Part shown: piece by piece, positions 1 to 8,709 of the stretch
Layout of the letters: every line of letters starts with the position of its first letter
How positions within the stretch are numbered: position 1 is the first letter of the stretch
Source of the DNA: an uncultured Verrucomicrobiota bacterium
GTDB lineage: Bacteria; Verrucomicrobiota; Verrucomicrobiia; Methylacidiphilales; UBA1321
DNA length: 32,236 nucleotides
Direction: 5' to 3'
Assembly: GCA_903863295.1 (NCBI GenBank)
Contig: CAIPBM010000019.1
Location: 1-32,236 of the forward strand
Made by a program: the position numbers and the translations under genes
Notes under the pieces: generated by a model
What the model was told of the DNA's origin: nothing
The model's database searches: none
The model's input: the letters and a program-made list of their open reading frames with translations, nothing else

Positions 1-63
1 CGCGAGGGCGGTTCGTCCAGAACATGAGGCATGATTCGGTTCATGATCGAAGAGTCCTTTCTG

Positions 64-1791
64 CTAGAATTTCCAAATCAGGTCAGCCTGGAACAGGTTG
101 TAGTGTTGGATCGTTCCGAGCTGCAAATCCTGGTTTACGTTTGGCGTGGCTAGCTTGTCGTTGACTTGCTCCGCCCAGGCATAGCGAACCGTGGACGTCA
201 GCCCGTCGGTCCAGTTGTAGGAACCCGCGACGACGACGCCTTGCATATTGGTTGCAGCATTAAAGATATCCGCATCAATCAGGTTGGGATCGACCGCATA
301 GTAACCGGTGCTTTGCCAGTAGAGTTTGCCATCCCAGTCGCCTTTTTTCTTGAGCTGACCGACCTCCACTCCCACTTGGTAGGCCACCTGATCCAGCAGG
401 TCTTGGCCGGAATTCTGCACCCCTGCAAAGGTGGATGAGCCCAGCATGGCCTTGTTATTTGCCACGTCGGTTGCGCTCATGCCCGCTCCGGTCGGCGCGC
501 TATTATTGAGGGTTACACCAACATTGCCGGTCGATTTCGATCCAACGAAATTTGAGGCGACCGCACCATTGATGGCGTCACGGGCTGAAGCCGAACGGGA
601 GTTGGCATCCAGGTTGTAGGCGAAGTCACTAAAAATACGGACGGGCACCGACCAACCTCCGGAGGATGCACCAGGTCCCACACGGTCTTTCGTGGCTCCC
701 GTGCTGATGCCGTCAGAGCCGATCCTGAAATCGAATTCCATGGGGACTTCTAAAACCGCAAGGTTGTTAACGCCGGAGACATTGGTGGTTTGCGCGGAAG
801 CCGCTCCCACAAATGGCCCATTGAAATAAGCCGGGCTGTTGTTCGGGGCGGAGAGATTGATCGGACTCGAGCTATAGAGTCCTTGAACTGAAGTAATGCC
901 TCCCGCCGTGCTGGCCGTTGTGCCGCTATAGCTGTAGAACGTTGCCGCTGCTTTGAAGTAGGTATCCTTGTTAAACTTGTATTTGAAGCCAGCTTGCTCA
1001 GCAAACATGAACACGTTTGAGGGATTGTAGGTGCCGTTCAGGGTGTTCGTTATCCCGTTTCCCGATGCAGATTGATAAACGAACTGACCCGCCGTGGCGA
1101 AGGCCTCCACACCGTTGTCAAAGTTATGGTCCCACTGCTCCGCAGCACCCGCTGGATTCAAATTGTCATCCCAAACAAGATTGGTTGTATAGAGGGGGTT
1201 GGCCATCTGACCACCCGTGAGAGTAATGTCATTCGTTGGGCGCCAACCGAGGTAAGCCTGATCGATGGCAAGAATGCTCCGGCCTTTTCCGAAAGGGCCG
1301 GCCGAGTCGGACGAACCAAAGGTGACGTTGCCCGAGCGATCGTAATAAGGGTTCGTTGCCAGGCGGAATCCGTAAAAGATATTATCGTAGAGGTCTCCCT
1401 TAACTCCAAAACGGAGACGGTAGCGCCAACGATTCATCGTCTCGCTATCGTCATGCGTAAGGCGAGAGTTTGGCGTCGTGCTGGTGGCACTCGACGGATA
1501 GTAGGTGCCGCTGGGTGTCGTGCCGTTGCGCAATTCATAACGCAAGCGGAGGTCCCCGTAGAAGGTAATCGTCTTGATCGATGAGCTCAGCTGGATTTTG
1601 CTGGCTGCCGTCTGGGCGGAACTCGTTTGTTCGTCTGTCTGGATTTCCTGACGCTCCTTATTCGTAAGAACGCCCTTTTTGACCAAGGCGTCCAATAAGG
1701 CACTGTCTTGCTGGGCATTGATCGGTGTAATGGATAAACAGGCAAGGATGATTAGGGCTACGCATCCAAACAAATGAGATTTTAAGTTCAC
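64..1791 (-). CDS. Putative outer-membrane porin (Porin_5-like)
   Basis: The 575-residue product is probably a beta-barrel channel in the outer membrane. Residues 1-26 form a Sec signal peptide ending near INA-QQD. A short helical stretch follows (LLDALVKKGVLTNKE), of the kind often found at the start of verrucomicrobial and Bacteroidetes 'putative porins'. The rest is long, rich in aromatic, Gly, Ser, Thr and Asn residues, with alternating polar and hydrophobic strands (YGDLRLRYELRN, WRYRLRFGVKGDLYDNIFYGF), and ends in LIWKF, the C-terminal aromatic typical of barrels inserted by BAM. The start is GTG, chosen because an AGGAG lies six bases upstream and the signal peptide begins there. The substrate cannot be read from sequence. 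An atypical response regulator is encoded just upstream on the same strand. The family call is by overall pattern; being an outer-membrane barrel is more certain than the substrate class. Confidence 0.8.
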   Translation of the reverse strand: MNLKSHLFGCVALIILACLSITPINAQQDSALLDALVKKGVLTNKERQEIQTDEQTSSAQTAASKIQLSSSIKTITFYGDLRLRYELRNGTTPSGTYYPSSATSTTPNSRLTHDDSETMNRWRYRLRFGVKGDLYDNIFYGFRLATNPYYDRSGNVTFGSSDSAGPFGKGRSILAIDQAYLGWRPTNDITLTGGQMANPLYTTNLVWDDNLNPAGAAEQWDHNFDNGVEAFATAGQFVYQSASGNGITNTLNGTYNPSNVFMFAEQAGFKYKFNKDTYFKAAATFYSYSGTTASTAGGITSVQGLYSSSPINLSAPNNSPAYFNGPFVGAASAQTTNVSGVNNLAVLEVPMEFDFRIGSDGISTGATKDRVGPGASSGGWSVPVRIFSDFAYNLDANSRSASARDAINGAVASNFVGSKSTGNVGVTLNNSAPTGAGMSATDVANNKAMLGSSTFAGVQNSGQDLLDQVAYQVGVEVGQLKKKGDWDGKLYWQSTGYYAVDPNLIDADIFNAATNMQGVVVAGSYNWTDGLTSTVRYAWAEQVNDKLATPNVNQDLQLGTIQHYNLFQADLIWKF

Positions 1792-1794
1792 AAC

Positions 1795-1821
1795 TTACTC
1801 CTGGGTTGGCGGCAAGTTCAT
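1795..1821 (-). other. Possible 8-codon leader ORF before the porin
   Basis: An ATG preceded by GGAAAGGAAAA opens a reading frame encoding MNLPPTQE and stops with TAA three bases before the porin GTG. It is in the same frame as the porin, and its last codon and stop overlap the porin's ribosome binding site, so translating it could occlude or couple porin initiation. Its first bases (ATGAACTT) resemble the porin start (GTGAACTT), so it may simply be a decayed older start. There is no proof of expression. Confidence 0.3.
1798..1802 (-). promoter_or_regulatory. Ribosome binding site of the porin gene
   Basis: AGGAG read on the minus strand, six bases before a GTG codon at 1791-1789. It supports the GTG as the porin start. 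It also overlaps the end of a possible eight-codon leader ORF. Confidence 0.6.
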
Positions 1822-1966
1822 TTTTCCTTTCCGTTCTGCGAGTGGCTCGCAACGGTAATTGGCCTGTTGCCTCAAGCCGTGAGGAAGGTGTCAGGAGGTG
1901 CTGGAGATCTTGCGTTTCAATTCTCAACTATTTGTTAATTCTTTTCGTAAGCCGCTTAGCTCAAAT

Positions 1967-1986
1967 TTGTTACGCAATCGTAACAA
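1967..1986. promoter_or_regulatory. Perfect 8-bp inverted repeat, candidate operator
   Basis: Arms TTGTTACG and CGTAACAA are separated by four bases. The element lies 45 bases past the stop of the upstream response regulator gene and about 175 bases before the porin start. No T-tract follows on either strand, so a Rho-independent terminator is unlikely. A dimeric transcription-factor site acting on the porin is the more natural reading, but no factor is identified. Confidence 0.35.
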
Positions 1987-2031
1987 TCGATTCTAAGATC
2001 CCCATCGTCTTTGTGGCTTTTCACGGGCCAA

Positions 2032-2721
2032 TCAGTCGCGTTTATCCAAAATCCGATACCCAAATCCGTAGGCGGTCTCGACGTAGCATCCGTGATCTTT
2101 CAGCTTCGAACGTATCTTGCGGATATGCGTATCAAGGGTGCGGCTGTTGATTTCAGCGTCATACCCCCAGACGTCCTTCAAGAGCCGGTCGCGGGTCTGC
2201 ACACGGCCCATCCGTTCCGCCATAAGGTATAAGAGCTTGAATTCGATAGCCGTCAGAGAGAGGCGTTCGCCGCGAAGGCGAGCCTCGCAGCGATCCCGGT
2301 CTAAAACCAATTCGCCCACTTGAATACGACCCTCTGGGCTCGCCCCCATCCGATAACGCGCGAGGATTTTTCGGACCTTAAGAATGATCTCCCGCGCGCA
2401 ATAGGGTTTGCGGAGGTAATCCTCCGCTCCCATTTCCAAGCCTAAAACGCGATCAAAATCATCCGCCTGCTCGGAGAGCATGATGATGGGCAGATGGGAG
2501 GTCGCCTCATCCGCCTGGAGCCGCTTACAAATCTCAAATCCGGTGGGATCGTTGAAAATCACCTCCAAGATGACGAGAGAGGGTAGCTCCTCCCTTGCAA
2601 CGTCGACGATTCGGTTTCCCGCGTTCACGACCAGCGGTGCATAACCCGCGCGTTTGAGATGCTCCCCGAGGATGGCTCCGGCCGATTTATCCGGATCGGC
2701 GATAAGGATTTTTTTGCTCAT
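2032..2721 (-). CDS. OmpR/PhoB-type response regulator with degenerate receiver
   Basis: A 229-residue protein with an N-terminal receiver domain (about 1-120) and a C-terminal winged-helix DNA-binding domain (about 130-226; LSLTAIEFKLLYLMAE, SRTLDTHIRKIRSKL, ETAYGFGYRI). The receiver lacks key residues. The usual phospho-accepting Asp is Glu53 (codon GAG at 2565-2563, context LVILEVIF), and the acidic pair that binds magnesium reads D9-P10 instead of two acids. The switch Ser (IIMLSE) and the Lys (YLRKPY) remain. Such receivers often work without phosphorylation, and a Glu can mimic the phosphorylated state. No kinase gene is adjacent. It lies between a secreted protein gene and the porin on the same strand, so porin control is plausible but unproven. 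Confidence 0.9.
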   Translation of the reverse strand: MSKKILIADPDKSAGAILGEHLKRAGYAPLVVNAGNRIVDVAREELPSLVILEVIFNDPTGFEICKRLQADEATSHLPIIMLSEQADDFDRVLGLEMGAEDYLRKPYCAREIILKVRKILARYRMGASPEGRIQVGELVLDRDRCEARLRGERLSLTAIEFKLLYLMAERMGRVQTRDRLLKDVWGYDAEINSRTLDTHIRKIRSKLKDHGCYVETAYGFGYRILDKRD

Positions 2722-2782
2722 GGTGAAGGGATGTCCCGAAGTCGGGCGGAAACATCATGCGAAACTGTTTCCTTGATGCTGG

Positions 2783-3271
2783 TCAGGCCTTACCCCCGCA
2801 GGCCGAGTTGTCTGAGCTGCTGTAGCTCAAGTGATTTCGATCAAGATGCACCGCTGTGGTCCGCGCCAGCTTGATGATGACCGGGACAGTGACGATCCCA
2901 TCGTTCTCCGACCAGGCCTTCACGATGTAAGTCCCCGGTGCCAATTCCACCGTCTCTGGCCCCTCTATTGGTGCGCTGCCATGATTTTGAACCGTCTTGA
3001 TCCGCTTTCCTGCGGAGTTATATATCCAATAAGCGCTGTGGGGATAAAACCGCGTATCTTCGTTATCAATGCTCTCCGATTGTTCGGTCGCAGAGTAGAC
3101 CTTGAGATAACCGCAGGAATTGACCTGCTCATCAGGGTCAGGCGTGTCGGGACCAACGGCGGGCAGGACGGGGCCTGCGTGAGCTTGTGCGGAGAAGCAG
3201 ATTAGTGCCAAGCCAAGTGAAACGACATGAGTAAGGGAAGACCGAGGTTTGAGAATCTGGATGGAGTTCAT
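2783..3271 (-). CDS. Small secreted protein, unknown function
   Basis: 162 residues. Residues 1-32 are a Sec signal peptide (hydrophobic VVSLGLALICFSA, predicted cut after AHA). The mature part looks all-beta: GYLKVYSATEQ, a central AYWIYNSAGKRIKTV, then PGTYIVKAWSENDG and VPVIIKLARTTAVHL, resembling a single Ig-like or carboxypeptidase-regulatory-like sandwich. Two Cys (NSCGY and the terminal SACGG) could form a disulfide linking the ends. I do not recognise the family. It is encoded 61 bases upstream of the atypical response regulator on the same strand and may share its transcript. The ATG start is kept because the signal peptide follows directly; a GGAG sits very close to it. Confidence 0.7.
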   Translation of the reverse strand: MNSIQILKPRSSLTHVVSLGLALICFSAQAHAGPVLPAVGPDTPDPDEQVNSCGYLKVYSATEQSESIDNEDTRFYPHSAYWIYNSAGKRIKTVQNHGSAPIEGPETVELAPGTYIVKAWSENDGIVTVPVIIKLARTTAVHLDRNHLSYSSSDNSACGGKA

Positions 3272-3381
3272 GCTCCAAACCTATTTTCCTCCTCTTAGGC
3301 TCCCCTGAGACAAAGATTAAAATCTCATGAAGAAATTGTTAACTCGCCCTCCGACCAAACCTTCGTCGCCGATGATTTCGT

Positions 3382-4758
3382 TTACCGTTTCGTTCCGATT
3401 GTGAAATCGAGGAGACACCGCGCGATTTGATAATCGTATCTGGCTGAGGTGGCCTGCAACTTGGCCTCCGTGTCGTTTAATTCGGCCTGGGTGAGTTCGA
3501 CTATGGAACTGGTACCGAGCTGATAGCGGGCTTGCGCCAACTTGAGAGCCATGTCCGTGTTCTCAACCATCTCTGTGGTCACGTCGATTTTTTTGCGGGC
3601 GGTATCAATGCTGAGAAGAACCTGACGGACATCACGGGACAGGGAATTTTGCAGATCAATAATCTTGGCCAAATCGGCCTGGTCGAGAAGCTTGGCCCGT
3701 TGCGCGCGGGCATCAAGTTTACCGCCGGTGGCCAAGGGAACTTCGACATTTACTCCGGCACCATAATAGGTCGGATGGAGATTGGCACTGTCCCGAACCG
3801 GACTGACGCCTGCATAACCAAGAGCCGTTACTTTAGGATATTCGGCGGCGCGCTCGCCTTGGGCTTGGCGAAGCGCCGCCGCCTCGTCATTCTTCAATGC
3901 GGCCAATTCTGGTCTCTGGGCAAAGGCTTGGAAGATCAATTTGTCCGCCGTGCCCGGATCGCTGAAGTCCAAAGACTCCGGCTCCAGCGAGAAGTGCATG
4001 GCATTCGGAAAACCAAGCGCGGTGGAAAGAACGGCTTCAGCATCCTTGGAATCGTTCTGTGCCTGGATCAGGAGAAGTTGGCCCTGTTCCAGATCGACCT
4101 TGGCAAAGTTAGCATCGAGCTGAGACTTGAGTTGGTTTTTGAACAGCACCGCGATTTGATCGCTACTAAACTGTCGGGCTTTAACAGTGTCTTGCGAAAC
4201 CTCCAGCACGGCCTGCGCCCGCCGAAGGTCAAAATAGGCTCGATCCACCTCAAGCACGACCAGCGCCTTGACTGCACTCAGCCGATTATTGGCCGCATCA
4301 GCACTGTATCGCGCACTTTGGGTCAGATCGAAAGTTCGACCGAAATCGGTGATCAATTGGTTGACCATGACGCCGTCGGATTGACGACTGAAGACGGTTG
4401 GATTGTTGATTCCGTTCAACGCGGCAAGCCGGGTACCTTCCGGTGCGTAGACGGCGTTAATCTCCCCATAAATTTGAGGGAAAAAGCCCGCTCGTGCCTC
4501 GCGAATCTGTTGCTCCACTGCTTCTGCCGTCAACTGGGCGGCGAGAATTTGTGGATGATTTTTCAGGGCGTAGGCTTCGGCTTCCTTCAAGGTGAATTTA
4601 ATGCCGTCGGAAGTCGGCTGGGCAATTTTATCACCCGGTGTCATTTGAGGCGGTACCGCATTAGTTCCCGTTTGTGGATTTCTGTGTGAGGCGGTATCCC
4701 CACCGGGAACCTGACTGACACCGAGAAGAGCCAGAAGTAGAGAAGGAAGTACCTTCAT
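3382..4758 (-). CDS. TolC-type outer-membrane efflux channel
   Basis: 458 residues with an N-terminal signal peptide (MKVLPSLLLALLGVSQVPG) and two outer-membrane efflux protein repeats, seen as long alpha-helical stretches: FTLKEAEAYALKNHPQILAA near residue 55, and a matching second half ending with ALKLAQARYQLGTSSIVELT near residue 405. It lacks a lipobox, so it is probably not a lipidated OprM-type channel. It would form the trimeric outer-membrane exit duct of the tripartite pump encoded immediately upstream. Its ATG overlaps the RND gene stop as ATGA, indicating translational coupling, and it is the last gene of the efflux operon. Confidence 0.92.
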   Translation of the reverse strand: MKVLPSLLLALLGVSQVPGGDTASHRNPQTGTNAVPPQMTPGDKIAQPTSDGIKFTLKEAEAYALKNHPQILAAQLTAEAVEQQIREARAGFFPQIYGEINAVYAPEGTRLAALNGINNPTVFSRQSDGVMVNQLITDFGRTFDLTQSARYSADAANNRLSAVKALVVLEVDRAYFDLRRAQAVLEVSQDTVKARQFSSDQIAVLFKNQLKSQLDANFAKVDLEQGQLLLIQAQNDSKDAEAVLSTALGFPNAMHFSLEPESLDFSDPGTADKLIFQAFAQRPELAALKNDEAAALRQAQGERAAEYPKVTALGYAGVSPVRDSANLHPTYYGAGVNVEVPLATGGKLDARAQRAKLLDQADLAKIIDLQNSLSRDVRQVLLSIDTARKKIDVTTEMVENTDMALKLAQARYQLGTSSIVELTQAELNDTEAKLQATSARYDYQIARCLLDFTIGTKR

Positions 4759-7700
4759 GTGACTGACTCCGTTTCGAGCTTCGAGGGGGAAGGGTGGTCC
4801 GAAGCGGGAGCGAGCGAAGGATAATCGTGATCCGCAGGTGATTTGTCCCGTAGCCGATAAACAAGAAGTAAGGCTGCGGGAACGATAAAGACAGTTAAAA
4901 CCACTGATACGCTCAGTCCGCCGATGATGGCCCGGGCCAGCGGAGCATAAGCTTCCGAGCCAGTTCCCAGCTTAAGGGCCATGGGGATGAGTCCGAAAAT
5001 GGTGGCCAGCGACGTCATTAAAATGGGCCGCAAACGCACCCGGCAGGCGAAGGCCACCGCTTCACGCACAGCCATGCCTTCATCTTCCATCAGCCGATGG
5101 GTGAATTCGACGATCAGGATGCTATTGGAAACGACGATGCCCACCATCATCACTACTCCCATAAGCGACATGACATTCAAAGTTGTGCCCGACAAGACAA
5201 GCATCAGGACGACTCCCATCAAACCCGGTGGAACAGCGAGCAGAATCAGGAATGGATCAATGAAAGATCGGAACTGAGCAACCAGGACGAGATAGACAAG
5301 GACGACGGAAAGCAGCAGACCAAAGCCAAAGCTGGAGAAGGACGTGTACATCGCCTGAACGGTTCCCCGGATTTTGACCCGGACGCCCTCGGGCTTTTCT
5401 ACTTGATCAACGATCTTTTGTACCGCTGGTGCGACTTCGCTTAGGTTCTCAGTTTTCGGTGCGATAAAAACGTCGATAGTTCGCCGGAGTTGATAATGGT
5501 CCACTTCAGTCGGGGCCAAGACTTTTTGAATATCGGCGACCATATCGAGACGAGTTGGATTGATCTGATTGGGACCCCGGAGAGGGATACTGCTGAGATC
5601 GCTGAGGCTATTCACCGTACCGTCTGGGTACTGCACGGTCAGGAGATAGTCATTGCCCGTTTTGGGATCGACCCAGTAACTGGGCGCGATCATGGCATTG
5701 GAAGTCAACGTTGTGATGATGTTGCTCACGACCTCCTTTTGCGAAAGGCCTAACTCACTGGCCCGAACGCGATTGATGTTGAGCCGAAGTGACGGTGCAT
5801 CAATGTCCTGAGGGATCAGAACGTCACCAACTCCAGGAAGATTTCGTGCCTGTTCCGCGATCTTTTGCGCCACCGCATAGGTTTTCTCCATATTGGAACC
5901 GCTAACCTGAACGTCAATTGGTGCAGGCAGTCCCAGATTAAGCACCGCATCGACCAAGCCTCCCGACTGAAAGTAGGTGCTGATTTCGGGCATCTCTTTC
6001 TGGACGGCAGCCCGCACGTGATTCATGTACTCGTAGCTGCCAATTTTGTGATCGTCATTCAGGCCCACTTGAACAAACGCCGTGTGGGAGGCCGAATTAC
6101 TCGTGTAAATGGAAGAAAAGCCTGGCGTCGATCCAATGTTCGAAACAATGAGGCGGAGGTCATGAGGATCAACTTCGCGGCGGATGAGGTCTTCAAGTTT
6201 CTTGACCTCCACTTCGGTTAGATCGAGTCGTGTGCCGGTGACCGTTTTGACATTGATCACGAATTGGCCCGGATCGGTACGCGGAAAGTACGCCAAGCCC
6301 AACCATGGATAGAGGACGAAACTTGCCAGGCAAAGGGTCAAGAGAAGGATGATGCTTAGAAAAGGACGTTTCAAAGTGACGGTCAAAACTCTCTCGTAAG
6401 CATCGAGAAAATTCGTAAAGCGGGCGTTAAACCAGGTATTGAATCGTCGGCTCCAATTGTGTTTAACGATGCCAGGATGATCTTTTCGATCCACCGTCAC
6501 ATCTTCATGTTGCACGGCATGAGCGGGAATCAGGTTTGCACAAAAGAGAGGCACAACGGTCATCGCCACCACATAGGAAGCGAAGAGTGAAAGCACGACT
6601 GCCATGGCGAGGGCGGTAAATAGAAACTGACTGACACCATAGAGAAACGTTACCGGGAAGAAGACAATCGCCGTGGTGAAGGTGGCCGCGAGCACGGGTA
6701 GCGAGACTTCAGTTCCCCCGCGTTCCGATGCCACGAGTGGTGATTCACCCAACTCCATGTGGCGAAAGATATTTTCCAACACCACGACGGAATTATCGAT
6801 CAGGCGCGAAAAGGCGAGGGCCAACCCGCCGAGAATCATCGAGTTTATCGAGCCTCCACCGAAGGAAAGCGCGATAAAGGTGGCCAAAGCAGATAGTGGA
6901 ATGGATAAAAAGACCGCAAAGGTGGCCCGGAAATTCCCGAGAAAGATCAGGATCATGAGACCGGTGAGGAAAAGTCCGATCGCACCTTCGTGCAAAAGAT
7001 TTTCAATTGCGGTTTTCACGAAAATCGACTGGTCAAACACCACATCGGTGACCAGGGATTTAGGCACATCGACGAGGTCCTTCACGACCTGCTTGACCCC
7101 ATTCACAATGGAGATCGTGTTCGCGTCACCTCCTTGTTTGAGAACAGGCAGATAGACGGAAGGCTGCCCGTCGACCCGGACAATATTGTACTGAATTTGC
7201 GAGGCGTCCTTGGCGATACCCACGTCCTTGACGAGCACCGGGGCGTTATTAACCATTTTCAAGGGAAGCTGGTTCAGATCGTCAACGCCGCGCAATTGAC
7301 TGTTCGTATAAATGTTGTAATCGAATGGGCCAATCTTCGCGTCACCTCCGGGTAGAATGAGGTTCGATTCATTCACCGCGCGCACGACGTCCATGGCGCT
7401 TAATTGATTGGCCTCCATCTTGACCGGGTCGACATAGACCATGATTTGCCGGTAGCGACCGCCGAAAGGCTGGGGTACCGAGGCTCCCGCAACTCCGGCC
7501 ATCTGGTTGCGTACGGCAAATTGCCCCAAGTCGCGCAATTGCGCCTCATTGAGTCCCTCACCCTTGAGCGTGACCAAGCAAACCGGGAGACTGGAGGCGT
7601 CCATTTTAAGCACCACGGGGGGCAATGTTCCCGGAGGCAACTTCCGCAAGTCGGCCATGGCAAGATTGGAAATGGTGGTTACGGCAGAATCCGCATCTGT

Positions 7701-7988
7701 CCCCGGCTGAAAATAGACCTTGATGATGCTCACGCCAGGTAGGGAGCGGGATTCCATATGCTCGATTCCACTTCCCAAAGTAAAAAACCGCTCGAACCTC
7801 CCGGTAATGTCTGTCTCGACCTGCTCTGGCGGCATGCCATTGAAGAATGTTGCGACCACCACCACCGGTATTTTAATGGCGGGAAAAAGATCAACCGCCA
7901 TGCGCGTGATGCTGGTTACTCCCAGCACGGCCACCATCAAGCACAGGACGATGACAAAATAGGGGTACCGAAGGGCGAAGCGGGTCAT
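4755..7988 (-). CDS. RND efflux pump, inner-membrane permease (AcrB/HAE family)
   Basis: A 1077-residue, full-length RND transporter. The first membrane helix is near residues 10-30. Two large periplasmic loops and two blocks of membrane helices follow (from about 330 and about 870), and the C-terminal tail is rich in Pro, Ser and Asp. TM4 carries LIDNSVVVLEN, where AcrB has a proton-relay Asp pair; only the first Asp is kept, and Asn at the second place is common in this branch. TM10 has GIVVSNSILIVEF in place of the AcrB Lys motif. It would export a substrate across the envelope using the proton gradient, with the adaptor and channel of this operon. The substrate is unknown; the motifs resemble drug/solvent-type HAE pumps more than the metal-type CusA group. 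It starts 4 bases after the RraA-like gene ends. Confidence 0.94.
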   Translation of the reverse strand: MTRFALRYPYFVIVLCLMVAVLGVTSITRMAVDLFPAIKIPVVVVATFFNGMPPEQVETDITGRFERFFTLGSGIEHMESRSLPGVSIIKVYFQPGTDADSAVTTISNLAMADLRKLPPGTLPPVVLKMDASSLPVCLVTLKGEGLNEAQLRDLGQFAVRNQMAGVAGASVPQPFGGRYRQIMVYVDPVKMEANQLSAMDVVRAVNESNLILPGGDAKIGPFDYNIYTNSQLRGVDDLNQLPLKMVNNAPVLVKDVGIAKDASQIQYNIVRVDGQPSVYLPVLKQGGDANTISIVNGVKQVVKDLVDVPKSLVTDVVFDQSIFVKTAIENLLHEGAIGLFLTGLMILIFLGNFRATFAVFLSIPLSALATFIALSFGGGSINSMILGGLALAFSRLIDNSVVVLENIFRHMELGESPLVASERGGTEVSLPVLAATFTTAIVFFPVTFLYGVSQFLFTALAMAVVLSLFASYVVAMTVVPLFCANLIPAHAVQHEDVTVDRKDHPGIVKHNWSRRFNTWFNARFTNFLDAYERVLTVTLKRPFLSIILLLTLCLASFVLYPWLGLAYFPRTDPGQFVINVKTVTGTRLDLTEVEVKKLEDLIRREVDPHDLRLIVSNIGSTPGFSSIYTSNSASHTAFVQVGLNDDHKIGSYEYMNHVRAAVQKEMPEISTYFQSGGLVDAVLNLGLPAPIDVQVSGSNMEKTYAVAQKIAEQARNLPGVGDVLIPQDIDAPSLRLNINRVRASELGLSQKEVVSNIITTLTSNAMIAPSYWVDPKTGNDYLLTVQYPDGTVNSLSDLSSIPLRGPNQINPTRLDMVADIQKVLAPTEVDHYQLRRTIDVFIAPKTENLSEVAPAVQKIVDQVEKPEGVRVKIRGTVQAMYTSFSSFGFGLLLSVVLVYLVLVAQFRSFIDPFLILLAVPPGLMGVVLMLVLSGTTLNVMSLMGVVMMVGIVVSNSILIVEFTHRLMEDEGMAVREAVAFACRVRLRPILMTSLATIFGLIPMALKLGTGSEAYAPLARAIIGGLSVSVVLTVFIVPAALLLVYRLRDKSPADHDYPSLAPASDHPSPSKLETESVT

Positions 7989-7992
7989 GAAA

Positions 7993-8709
7993 TTATTGCT
8001 CCGCTAACAAATTGCGAAGACCTTCGACCGAAAAGTCTGCCGAGTGACAGTAGTTTATAATTTCCTCTTCTTTTTTTCTGAGTGCCGAAGCCGTGGCGGG
8101 GATACGACTTGCGAGCTCTCGTGGGATACGGACGAGGCCATGACAATCGCCATGAATAAGTTCACCCGGTGAAATCTCCAAGCCACCCATCTGCACCATT
8201 CCTCCGACCTGGACGATATGACTATAGGCGTGGGAAACACTGAGACTTCCAGAAAACAGTTGGAGATCGAAGCCCTCGATTCGCTTCACATCCCGGACAG
8301 CACCGTTGGTGACAACGGCGATGCAATCCAGTCGCCGAAGAATGCAGGCATGCATGTCGCCAACCAACGCCCCAGCTCCCGGATAGCGATCCATGTCTTG
8401 AATTACTAGAACGCGGGGAGGGGGCACCGCTAGCAGGGCGTCCCACCATTCCGTATTTTCAAAAAAGGTCCGGCCTTTACTGGGAGGAGCCGCCGTCCGT
8501 ACTTTTAGCGTCATGGTATACCCCAGGACGGGCAACATGTAGGGATATCGACAGACCAGTCCTCCCTCAGCAAAACCCTCGTTTCGAAGCTGCACACGAA
8601 AGCGTTCGATGGCGTTTGCCACCGCACACGAATCGAGCATTTTTAAATCCTGAAACTCCTCTTTTGATAGCGCCGCATATTGAGAAGGGGCAAGAACTGG
8701 GCCGTGCAT
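7993..8709 (-). CDS. RraA / HMG-aldolase-like protein inside efflux operon
   Basis: A 238-residue member of the RraA-like superfamily (PF03737 type), which includes class II 4-hydroxy-4-methyl-2-oxoglutarate/oxaloacetate aldolases and the RNase E inhibitor RraA. The core is visible: RVLVIQDMD, GAGALVGDMHACILRRL (about 111-127), CIAVVTNGAVRDVK with the substrate- and metal-binding Arg139-Asp140, then MVQMGGLEISPGELIHGDCHG. The acidic residue expected a few places after Arg-Asp appears to be Arg143, so metal binding may be altered. It is somewhat longer than E. coli RraA, with an N-terminal helix and a C-terminal tail. Its ATG shares a base with the stop of the adaptor gene (TAATG), and the RND gene begins 4 bases after its stop, so it is a genuine operon member. 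Whether it is a lyase or a regulator cannot be read. Confidence 0.85.
   Translation of the reverse strand: MHGPVLAPSQYAALSKEEFQDLKMLDSCAVANAIERFRVQLRNEGFAEGGLVCRYPYMLPVLGYTMTLKVRTAAPPSKGRTFFENTEWWDALLAVPPPRVLVIQDMDRYPGAGALVGDMHACILRRLDCIAVVTNGAVRDVKRIEGFDLQLFSGSLSVSHAYSHIVQVGGMVQMGGLEISPGELIHGDCHGLVRIPRELASRIPATASALRKKEEEIINYCHSADFSVEGLRNLLAEQ

Noticed and set aside
3532-4689. 385-codon open frame antisense to the TolC-type gene
   Set aside because: The sense strand carries clear efflux-channel repeats and is operon-coupled; the antisense product has no family features.
4755-7988. Loss of proton-relay residues as evidence of a dead pump
   Set aside because: The Asp-Asn form in TM4 and lack of the TM10 Lys are common in functional RND branches, and the gene is otherwise full length.
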